Source: an uncultured Alphaproteobacteria bacterium (GTDB taxonomy: Bacteria > Pseudomonadota > Alphaproteobacteria > Rhizobiales > Beijerinckiaceae). Taken from it: a stretch of 25,032 nt of DNA. The notes below the pieces were generated by a model. It did not search any database and was not told where the DNA came from. It saw only the letters and a list, made by a program, of their open reading frames with translations. The stretch's first letter is position 1; every line of letters starts with the position of its first letter. A program made the position numbers and the translations under genes. The stretch is taken from positions 1 to 25,032 of the forward strand of contig CALKHP010000038.1 in the NCBI GenBank assembly GCA_937988775.1, in the 5' to 3' direction. Shown in pieces: positions 1 to 5,765 of the stretch.

Positions 1-356
1 CGCGGCACGTTCTTGCAGATGATCGGCTCGCGGAAGATCACGCCGCCGAGGATGTTGCGGATGGTGCCGTTCGGGCTCTTCCACATCTCCTTGAGCTTGA
101 ATTCCTCAACGCGGGCCTCGTCCGGCGTGATCGTGGCGCATTTGATGCCGACGCCGTATTTCTTGATCGCCTCGGCGGCATCGACCGTCACCTTGTCGTT
201 GGTCTGGTCACGGTGTTCGACGCTGAGATCGAAGTATTTGATGTCGAGATCGAGGTAGGGAGTGATCAGCTTGTCCTTGATCAACTGCCAGATGATCCGG
301 GTCATCTCGTCGCCGTCGAGATCGACGACCGGATTGGCGACCTTGATTTTTGCCAT
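1..356 (-). CDS. icd: NADP-dependent isocitrate dehydrogenase, N-terminal part (cut by window edge)
   Basis: This is the first 118 codons of an NADP-type isocitrate dehydrogenase, the TCA-cycle enzyme that oxidatively decarboxylates isocitrate to 2-oxoglutarate in the cytoplasm. Read on the minus strand from the ATG at 356, the protein begins MAKIKVANPVVDLDGDEMTR. It continues with the family's IIWQLIKDKLI, KYGVGIKCATITPDE and SPNGTIRNILGGVIFREPI segments; the last is the start of the substrate/NADP loop region seen in the eukaryotic-like dimeric IDH class. The start is supported by an AGGAAGGG ribosome site about 8 bases upstream. The C-terminal part, with the metal-binding Asp residues, lies outside the window. 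The gene is divergent from trmJ. Identity is very secure from the conserved N-terminus alone. Confidence 0.96.
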   Translation of the reverse strand, partial: MAKIKVANPVVDLDGDEMTRIIWQLIKDKLITPYLDLDIKYFDLSVEHRDQTNDKVTVDAAEAIKKYGVGIKCATITPDEARVEEFKLKEMWKSPNGTIRNILGGVIFREPIICKNVP

Positions 357-435
357 GACAGTGACCCTTCCTGAAATCGGAAAATGTAGGAGAAAACTGA
401 TGTGGGAGCGGCGGTTTACCCGTCGCGGTGCAGGG

Positions 436-463
436 CATATAGCACCGACATGTTCCATGGCAA
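436..463 (-). promoter_or_regulatory. candidate icd promoter
   Basis: On the minus strand a TTGCCA (458-463) is followed after 16 bases by TATATG (436-441). This is a reasonable sigma-70-type pair and would leave a leader of roughly 70 bases before the icd ATG. It is inferred from motif match only. Confidence 0.35.
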
Positions 464-502
464 AGCCAGCGTTGGCCGCGCCCGATTCCGATTAGGTGGC
501 CC

Positions 503-1288
503 TTGCCAGAGATCGTTGCCCAGCAGCCGGACGCGCCCGTCATCGCGCCGGCCGTCATTCTGGTCCGCCCGCAAATGGCGGAGAACATCGGCATGTGCGC
601 GCGCGCCATGGGCAATTTCGGCTTGAGCGACCTGCGTCTCGTGGCGCCGCGCGACGGCTGGCCGCAGAAGACGCGCATGAAGAAGGGCGCCTGGCAGGCG
701 GCATCGGGCGCGACGCATATTCTCGATGGGGCGCAACTCTTCGAGACGGTGGCGGCGGCGATCGGCGACCTGAACCGGGTATATGCGACCACGGCGCGCG
801 AGCGCGGGCAGGCGAAACCGGTGCTCGGCGCCGACGGCGCGGCGGCCGAGATGCTGGTGCGCGGGCACGCGGGCGAGCGGACCGGCATCCTGTTCGGGCC
901 GGAGCGTACCGGGCTCGACAATGACGATGTATCGCTCGCCGATACGATCATCACCTTTCCGGTCGCGCCGCGCTTCGCCTCGGTCAATCTGGCGCAGGCC
1001 GTATTGCTCACCGGCTACGAATGGTACAAGGCGGCGACCGGCGCCGCCCTGCCGTTTGCGGCCCATCTCGAGACGCCGCCGGCCCGTCGCGAGGCGGTGA
1101 CGTCGTTTTTCGACTTCCTCGAGCAGGAACTCGATGGCGCGGGTTATTTTCCCGAGGGCGAGAAACGGCATGTCATGGCGCGCAACCTGCGCAATATCTT
1201 CCACCGTGTCGAGTTGCACGAGCAGGATGTGCGGACGCTCAGGCGCGTGGTGCGTTCGCTGGCTGATGCCCGCCAACGTCGAGGTTAG
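503..1288 (+). CDS. trmJ: tRNA (cytidine/uridine-32 2'-O)-methyltransferase, TrmJ type (SPOUT)
   Basis: Predicted SAM-dependent SPOUT-class enzyme of the TrmH/TrmJ family that methylates the 2'-hydroxyl of nucleotide 32 in the anticodon loop of certain tRNAs. The 261-residue protein carries the three SPOUT signatures: RPQMAENIGMCARAMGNFG (residues 22-40, RNA-binding Arg/Asn motif), ILFGPERTGLDNDD (about 129-142, SAM knot) and SVNLAQAVLL (160-169). The C-terminal helical tail (about 190-261) is the TrmJ-type extension. A TTG start at 503 is chosen because it gives the usual N-terminus and sits 5 bases after a TAGGTGG ribosome site; no in-frame ATG occurs before the first SPOUT motif. It is divergent from icd. 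Exact tRNA specificity is inferred from the family. Confidence 0.88.
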   Translation: MPEIVAQQPDAPVIAPAVILVRPQMAENIGMCARAMGNFGLSDLRLVAPRDGWPQKTRMKKGAWQAASGATHILDGAQLFETVAAAIGDLNRVYATTARERGQAKPVLGADGAAAEMLVRGHAGERTGILFGPERTGLDNDDVSLADTIITFPVAPRFASVNLAQAVLLTGYEWYKAATGAALPFAAHLETPPARREAVTSFFDFLEQELDGAGYFPEGEKRHVMARNLRNIFHRVELHEQDVRTLRRVVRSLADARQRRG

Positions 1289-1370
1289 TGGCATATTGCC
1301 ATAATCCGGCGGTATTTTCGGGGCGTATGGCGCAGCTTTCGTAACGCGTGCCACCGTTCTGGAACCAGCC

Positions 1371-2693
1371 ATGGCCTTGTCCCGCCGCAGCTTCCTCGCC
1401 GCGCTTGGCGCCACGGCCGCCACGCGCGCGCGCGCGGCCGATCTCGACGTGGTGATCGTCGGCGCGGGAGCGGCCGGGCTCGCCGCGGCGCATGCCTTGC
1501 GCGCCGCACGGCGCAACGTGCTGGTGATGGAGGCGCGTGGCCGCATTGGCGGGCGCGTGTTCACCGATGAGAGCCTCGGTCCGCGTTTCGAGACCGGCGC
1601 CTTCTACATCCACTGGGCCGAGCGCAATCCGTGGACCGGGATCGCCAAGGCGCAGGCGGCCGAGACCGTCGACGATCGCACACTCGGTGGTAGTTTCGCG
1701 GCGTTCCGCAATGGCGAGCGGCTTTCGACCGATGCGCGCCGCCAGCATCGCGAGGCCTTCGGGCGCATCAATACCGTGCTTGGCACCTATGACCACACTA
1801 CCGACCAATCCTTCGCCGACCTGATGAAGGGCCAGCCGCCGGCGCTGAGCGACGTGGCGACCGCGATTGCGCTGATGTCGCTTGGCGAGGACCCGCAGCG
1901 CGTCTCGGCAGCCGATTACGAGCAACTCGATTCCGGCACCGATCTGGTGGTGCCCACCGGGTACGGCAAGCTGGTCGAGCGCTATGGCGCGGGTCTGCCG
2001 GTCAGCCTGTCGACGCCGGTGACCGCCATCGACTGGAGCGGGCAGGGCGTGGTGCTCAGCACGGCCAATGGCACGCTGGCGGCGCGTGCGGCCATCGTCA
2101 CCGTTCCGGTCGGCGTGCTGGCGCGCGAAGGCATCCGCTTCACGCCGGCGCTGCCGCCTGAAACGCTCGCCGCGATCGATGGGCTCGGCATGGGCGCGAT
2201 GACCAAGCTCGCGCTCAAGGTCGAGGGCGACCGGCTCGGCCAGGCGGCGTTCACGCAATATTTCGACGACACCTCGCGCCACGAACTGATCAATTTCGAG
2301 CTGTGGCCGTTCGAGCAGGACCTGATCGTGGCGACGTTCGGCGGCGACTATGCGCGCGGCGTCGCCAAGCTTGGCGAGGCAGGGGCGATCGACCACGTCA
2401 CCGAGCGCCTGCTGAAGCTGACCGGCGCGGAACTGCGGCCGAAGATCGCCGGCGGCAGGCTTGCCGGCTGGAGCGAGGAGCCGTTCTCGGCCGGCTCGTA
2501 TTCGCTTGCCAAACCGGGCCATCTCGCGGCGCGCGAGGCGTTGGCGCGGCCGGTCGGCGACCGCATCTGGTTCGCTGGCGAAGCGGTGCTCGGTCCATCG
2601 GCGATGACGGCGGGAGGCGCGGTGCTGGCCGGGCAGGCAGCGGCACAAGCGATCGCAGGCTTGCTGGCAGCCGAGAATGTCGAGCGTAAGTGA
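1371..2693 (+). CDS. exported flavin-containing amine oxidase (monoamine oxidase-like)
   Basis: Predicted FAD-dependent amine oxidase of 440 residues. The N-terminus MALSRRSFLAALGATAA carries a twin-arginine (SRRSFL) signal ending near ARA at about 20-22, so the folded flavoprotein is probably exported to the periplasm. The mature part opens with a dinucleotide-binding fold: VVIVGAGAAGLAAA (28-41), the acidic end of beta-2 in VMEAR (52-56) and the GGRVFTD motif. The C-terminus has the FAD-closing segment GDRIWFAGEAVLGPSAMTAGG that precedes the last helix in this family. The substrate (monoamine, polyamine or amino acid) cannot be read from the sequence. The ribosome site is weak (GGAA). The stop codon lies inside a 16-bp direct repeat that flanks a palindrome. 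Separation from trmJ is 82 bases, so the two may be co-transcribed. Confidence 0.85.
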   Translation: MALSRRSFLAALGATAATRARAADLDVVIVGAGAAGLAAAHALRAARRNVLVMEARGRIGGRVFTDESLGPRFETGAFYIHWAERNPWTGIAKAQAAETVDDRTLGGSFAAFRNGERLSTDARRQHREAFGRINTVLGTYDHTTDQSFADLMKGQPPALSDVATAIALMSLGEDPQRVSAADYEQLDSGTDLVVPTGYGKLVERYGAGLPVSLSTPVTAIDWSGQGVVLSTANGTLAARAAIVTVPVGVLAREGIRFTPALPPETLAAIDGLGMGAMTKLALKVEGDRLGQAAFTQYFDDTSRHELINFELWPFEQDLIVATFGGDYARGVAKLGEAGAIDHVTERLLKLTGAELRPKIAGGRLAGWSEEPFSAGSYSLAKPGHLAAREALARPVGDRIWFAGEAVLGPSAMTAGGAVLAGQAAAQAIAGLLAAENVERK

Positions 2694-2760
2694 GCTGGGT
2701 TCCCGCGACGATCTTGTCCCGGCCTTGAGCCGGGACCCAGGGACGTCGAGCGCAAGTGAG
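2679..2760 (+). repeat. palindrome bounded by a 16-bp direct repeat
   Basis: GTCGAGCGTAAGTGAG at 2679-2694, which contains the amine oxidase stop codon, recurs as GTCGAGCGCAAGTGAG at 2745-2760 with one mismatch. Between the copies is a palindrome with arms GTCCCGGC (2716-2723) and GCCGGGAC (2729-2736) around a 5-base loop, edged by CTGGGT and ACCCAG. The layout resembles a small palindromic element inserted with duplication of its target. Confidence 0.7.
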
Positions 2761-2773
2761 GGGCGGCCGGAAG

Positions 2774-2853
2774 GGCGGGTTCAAGTCCGCCGATGACGGC
2801 TGAAAGCTTTGCGCGCGCTCCTCCACCGTCATGGGCCGGCTTGACCGGCCCAT
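2774..2853. repeat. REPIN-like inverted pair, copy 1 (family B/C)
   Basis: Two hairpin units lie head to head. The left unit has arms GGCGG (2774-2778) and CCGCC (2787-2791) and is followed by ATGACGG (2793-2799). The right unit begins CCGTCAT (2826-2832) and has perfect 9-bp arms ATGGGCCGG (2831-2839) and CCGGCCCAT (2845-2853). The right unit is the inverted complement of the left one, so the whole is a palindrome made of palindromes. Copies 2 and 3 are at 9556-9637 and 17186-17267. Confidence 0.75.
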
Positions 2854-2881
2854 CCCGATGCGAAGAGTTCGACATCCCTGG

Positions 2882-2950
2882 GCCCCGGCTCAAGGCCGGG
2901 GCAAAACGCGCGGGAATCACAACCGTCTTGTCCCGGCCTTGAGCCGGGAC
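2882..2950. repeat. REPIN-like inverted pair (family A)
   Basis: A unit with arms GCCCCGGC (2882-2889) and GCCGGGGC (2895-2902) faces an inverted unit with arms GTCCCGGC (2930-2937) and GCCGGGAC (2943-2950). The loops TCAAG and CTTGA are complementary between the units. The same unit occurs at 2716-2736 and, degraded, in the spacer after 17087. Confidence 0.75.
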
Positions 2951-3077
2951 CCAATGACCGCCGCCCCCGCTTCGGAAAATCGCGGCGGTTCGGGTGTTCG
3001 CCGGATCATCCTTCGACAAGCGCGGAATGAGGGGACTATGAGAGGTAAGCTCGTCCCGTTGTGATTCGGCCCCCGCC

Positions 3078-3878
3078 ATGCAGCCCACCATTCTCGTGTT
3101 CGATTCCGGTCTCGGCGGCCTGACCGTCGAAGCGGAGATTACCCGGCAGCGCCCGGATGCGCGCATCGTCTATTGCGGCGACGACGCGGTGTTCCCCTAT
3201 GGCCGGCTGTCGCCCGAGGCGCTGGTCGCGCGTGTGATGATGGTGATGGAGCGGCTGATCCCGCGCTATGCGCCCGACATTGTCGTGATCGCCTGCAACA
3301 CCGCCTCGACGCTGGTGCTGCCGCATCTGCGCTCGCATTTCGAGGTGCCGTTTGTCGGCACGGTGCCGGCGATCAAGCCGGCGGCGGCGCAATCGAAGAC
3401 CGGTGTGTTCTCGGTGCTGGCGACGCCGGGCACGGTCCGGCGCGACTATACTTACGACCTGATCCTGAAATTCGCCGCGGAGAGCCGCGTGACGCTGATC
3501 GGCGCCGAGGGGCTGGCTGGGCTGGCGGAGGCGCATCTGCGCGGCGAGCCGGTTTCGGATGAGGCGATCAGGGCGGAAATCCTGCCGGCCTTCGTCGATC
3601 ACGACGGCAAGCATACCGATACGATCGTGCTGGCCTGCACGCATTATCCGCTGTTGCTCGAGCGGTTTCGCGCGCTCGCGCCGTGGCCGGTCGCATGGAT
3701 CGATCCGGGCCCGGCCATCGCGCGCCGCGTGGTGCAACTGATCGGCGTGCCGCCGCCGGGGGCCACCAAAGGCGAGGGGCTGGCGCTGTTCACCGGCGAT
3801 CGGCCGCCGGCACCGCCCTTGCGCGCGGCACTGGCGCGGGCCGGCTTCGGTGAAATCGCGGCTCTCCAGCTGAATTGA
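3078..3878 (+). CDS. murI: glutamate racemase
   Basis: Converts L-glutamate to D-glutamate for peptidoglycan precursor synthesis in the cytoplasm. The cofactor-independent two-cysteine mechanism is visible: Cys73 in VIACNTAST and Cys187 in VLACTHYPLL, with the N-terminal FDSGLGGLTV loop (residues 8-17) and the DAVFPYG segment (about 36-42) that line the active site. Length (266 aa) matches the family. The ATG at 3078 gives the canonical N-terminus, although the ribosome site before it is poor (CCCCCGCC). It follows a repeat-rich spacer and precedes a small lipoprotein gene. Aspartate racemases share the fold, but the motif set favours glutamate. Confidence 0.93.
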   Translation: MQPTILVFDSGLGGLTVEAEITRQRPDARIVYCGDDAVFPYGRLSPEALVARVMMVMERLIPRYAPDIVVIACNTASTLVLPHLRSHFEVPFVGTVPAIKPAAAQSKTGVFSVLATPGTVRRDYTYDLILKFAAESRVTLIGAEGLAGLAEAHLRGEPVSDEAIRAEILPAFVDHDGKHTDTIVLACTHYPLLLERFRALAPWPVAWIDPGPAIARRVVQLIGVPPPGATKGEGLALFTGDRPPAPPLRAALARAGFGEIAALQLN

Positions 3879-3885
3879 GCGATGG

Positions 3886-3913
3886 TTGACGCGCATCGGC
3901 ATTGTTCTAGAAC
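3886..3913 (+). promoter_or_regulatory. candidate promoter for the 43-aa lipoprotein gene
   Basis: TTGACG (3886-3891), a 16-base spacer and TAGAAC (3908-3913) lie just after murI and about 30 bases before the ATG at 3945. The -35 match is good and the -10 match only fair. Confidence 0.3.
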
Positions 3914-3944
3914 GAGTGGCCCGTCCCGCCCTTCAGGAGCGCCC

Positions 3945-4076
3945 ATGCGCCGCCTCGTCCTTGCCTCGTTCGCAGTCGCCCTGATCGCCGTTGGCCTGTC
4001 CGGTTGCAGCAAATGCGCCAACTGGGTGCCGTGGTATGGCAACGGCGCGTGCCAGACCACGCCGCAGCAGCAGTAG
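3945..4076 (+). CDS. small predicted lipoprotein (43 aa)
   Basis: Short gene starting at ATG 3945, five bases after a good AGGAG ribosome site (3935-3939). The protein begins MRRLVLASFAVALIAVGLSG with a lipobox ending LSGC, so Cys21 should be lipidated after signal peptidase II cleavage. Only about 23 residues remain in the mature form (CSKCANWVPWYGNGACQTTP then QQQ), with two further cysteines, two tryptophans and a Gln tail. An entericidin-like or small-envelope-lipoprotein role is possible, but I recognise no named family and assign no function. A longer reading frame from 3882 has no signal at its start and is disfavoured. It ends 34 bases before an SRPBCC-like gene and may share its transcript. 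Confidence 0.68.
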   Translation: MRRLVLASFAVALIAVGLSGCSKCANWVPWYGNGACQTTPQQQ

Positions 4077-4110
4077 ATTCGGGCCGAGCTTTTATCGGGA
4101 GGCATCGTCC

Positions 4111-4515
4111 ATGGCCATCATGCCGGCCGAACAGATCAGCGTTTCGATCGCGCGGGACTATGCGGCCGTCTACGGTTTTCTCGCCGAACCTGCCAATTTC
4201 GCGCTTTGGGCGGCGGGGCTCGCCGATACGCTGCATCGGGATGAGGCAGGCGTCTGGCGGGCGCAAGGCCCATCCGGCGAGGTGACCTTGCAGTTTACGC
4301 CGGAAAACGCCTTCGGTATTTGCGATCATCGCGTGCTGTTGCCGGATGGCGCAGAGGTCTATGTGCCGATGCGGGTGATCGCCAATGGCGCGGGCGCCGA
4401 AGTGCTGTTCACGCTCTTTCGGCAACCCGGCATGAGTGACGCGGTATTCGCGCGCGATATCGCCTGGGTCGAGCGCGATCTGGCGGCGCTGAAGGCGCTT
4501 CTCGAGAAGGCCTGA
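4111..4515 (+). CDS. SRPBCC / polyketide cyclase-like protein
   Basis: A 134-residue soluble protein starting at ATG 4111 after a GGGAGG ribosome site (4097-4102). It reads like the START/SRPBCC helix-grip fold: an opening strand (SVSIARDYAAVYGFLAEPAN), a FALW segment that matches the typical 'first helix then W' pattern of polyketide cyclase/AHSA1-like proteins, alternating strands in the middle, and a long closing helix (FARDIAWVERDLAALKALLE). These proteins bind hydrophobic ligands in a central cavity; the ligand is unknown here. There is no signal peptide. Fold assignment is by pattern recognition and moderately sure; specific function is not assignable. Confidence 0.65.
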   Translation: MAIMPAEQISVSIARDYAAVYGFLAEPANFALWAAGLADTLHRDEAGVWRAQGPSGEVTLQFTPENAFGICDHRVLLPDGAEVYVPMRVIANGAGAEVLFTLFRQPGMSDAVFARDIAWVERDLAALKALLEKA

Positions 4516-4614
4516 ATCTTCCGCCTCGTTCCTGTTGCGTCTATTCGATCACGTTAACAATAAACAGCGCGATGTCGCCTGGCGATATTCGGATGAATAC
4601 CTTTAACTTATCAA

Positions 4615-4631
4615 TTTAGAATAATTATAAA
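4615..4631. promoter_or_regulatory. candidate Irr iron-control element (ICE)
   Basis: TTTAGAATAATTATAAA matches the alphaproteobacterial Irr box as I recall it (TTTAGAA-N3-TTCTAAA) at all fixed positions but one. It lies in an AT-rich patch 121 bases upstream of the ferric-iron binding protein ATG, on the side of a gene family that Irr commonly controls. Whether it would act as an activator or operator site depends on the transcription start, which I cannot place. Confidence 0.55.
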
Positions 4632-4751
4632 GTGATGAATGTGTTTTCGCCGCACCCCAAAACAGCATTTTGAGCATAGCAAGACTTGACGGCCGATAGC
4701 CTCTGGTTGCAGTTGCATGGGTATGGCCTTTATAAATCTGGAGTTGTTCTA

Positions 4752-5765
4752 ATGTTTAGCATGACAAGGCGCGCCTTGCTGCGTGCCGGCGTTGCCGCTG
4801 GGGCGGGCGTGGCGATTTCCGGCATTCCCGCGCAGGCGGCGGAAGAGAACCTGCTGATCTATAACGGCCAGCATCGCAAACTGACCGACGCCGTGGTCGC
4901 GGCCTTCACCAAGACGACCGGCATCAAGGTCACCGTGCGCCAGGGCGGCAGTTCGCAGCTCTCGAACCAGATCACGGAAGAGGGCGCCAACTCGCCCGCC
5001 GACATCTTCTTCTCCGAGCAGAGCCCGCCGATCGCCGCGCTCGACGAGCAGGGTTTGCTGGCACCGACCGCTGCCGAGACCCTTGCGCAGATTCCGGCCG
5101 CCTATGTGTCGCCGAACAAGACCTGGATCGCGGCCAGCATGCGTGTTCGCGTCCTGGTCTATAACAAGGACATGCTCAAGGAGAGCGACCTGCCGGCATC
5201 GATTCTCGGTGTCTCCGGCGCGCCCTGGAAGGACAAGGTCGGCTACGTGACGCGCGACGGCTTCGAGGAGCAGGTGATGGCGATCGCCAAGCTCAACGGC
5301 AAGGATGCGGCGCTCGACTGGCTGAAGGGGCTGAAGGAAAACGGCCGCAAGTATAGCGGCAACAGCGCCGCGATGCGCGCCGTGGAAGCCGGCGAGGTCG
5401 CGTCGGCCCTGATCAACAACTACTACTGGTTCGCGCTCGCCAAGGAAAACGGCGCCGACAAGCTGAAATCGGCCGTGCATTACTTCAAGAAGGGCGATGC
5501 CGGCTCGCTCATCAACCTGTCGCCGGCCGCAATGCTGAAGACCAGCAAGAACCAGGAGACGGCACAGAAATTCCTCGCCTATCTGATCAGCGAGGAGGGC
5601 CAGAAGGTCGCGGTCGCAAGCTACGCCGAGTACCCGGTGCGCCCGGGCGTCGCCTCGCCATATCCGCTCAAGCCGCTGTCTGAAATCGGCTGCGACGTCA
5701 CGCCTGCCGATATCGGCAGCGCCAAGGCGGCGCTCGACCTGATGAAGCAAGCCGGACTTTTGTGA
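4752..5765 (+). CDS. Fe(III) ABC transporter substrate-binding protein (FbpA/FutA type)
   Basis: Periplasmic ferric-iron binding protein of 337 residues that delivers Fe3+ to the permease encoded next. The start at 4752 is chosen because GGAG sits 8 bases upstream and it opens directly into a twin-arginine signal (MTRRALLRAGVAAGAG, cleavage near PAQA at about 30). The mature protein starts ENLLIYNGQHRKLTDAVVAAF and has KTTGIKVTVRQGGS and the SPADIFFSEQSPPIAALDEQGLL block typical of the FbpA/AfuA family. The paired tyrosines that ligand iron are present at Tyr224-Tyr225 in ALINNYYWFAL. The stop overlaps the permease start by 4 bases, implying translational coupling. An Irr-like box upstream suggests iron control. 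A longer frame from 4686 adds 22 residues ahead of the signal and is unlikely. Confidence 0.9.
   Translation: MFSMTRRALLRAGVAAGAGVAISGIPAQAAEENLLIYNGQHRKLTDAVVAAFTKTTGIKVTVRQGGSSQLSNQITEEGANSPADIFFSEQSPPIAALDEQGLLAPTAAETLAQIPAAYVSPNKTWIAASMRVRVLVYNKDMLKESDLPASILGVSGAPWKDKVGYVTRDGFEEQVMAIAKLNGKDAALDWLKGLKENGRKYSGNSAAMRAVEAGEVASALINNYYWFALAKENGADKLKSAVHYFKKGDAGSLINLSPAAMLKTSKNQETAQKFLAYLISEEGQKVAVASYAEYPVRPGVASPYPLKPLSEIGCDVTPADIGSAKAALDLMKQAGLL

Larger units (their letters stand above)
2695..3077. other. intergenic spacer with palindromic repeats
   Basis: This 383-base spacer between the amine oxidase and murI is mostly filled by the A and B/C palindromic units (2711-2955). I see no gene with family features. 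The last 120 bases have no clear sigma-70 promoter. They include an 8-codon ORF (3038-3064, MRGKLVPL) preceded by GAGGGG, which is listed under findings as a weak leader-peptide candidate. Confidence 0.7.

Noticed and set aside
2774..2791. GTTCAAGT with GC arms, resembling a tRNA T-arm
   Set aside because: The loop is 8 bases with the paired arms used, no acceptor, anticodon or D-arm surrounds it, and it is fully explained as the left unit of a B/C palindrome pair.
4707..4736. TTGCAG-N18-TATAAA as promoter of the iron importer
   Set aside because: Spacing and match are good, but transcription would start at about 4743, inside or after the GGAG ribosome site (4740-4743), leaving no usable leader.
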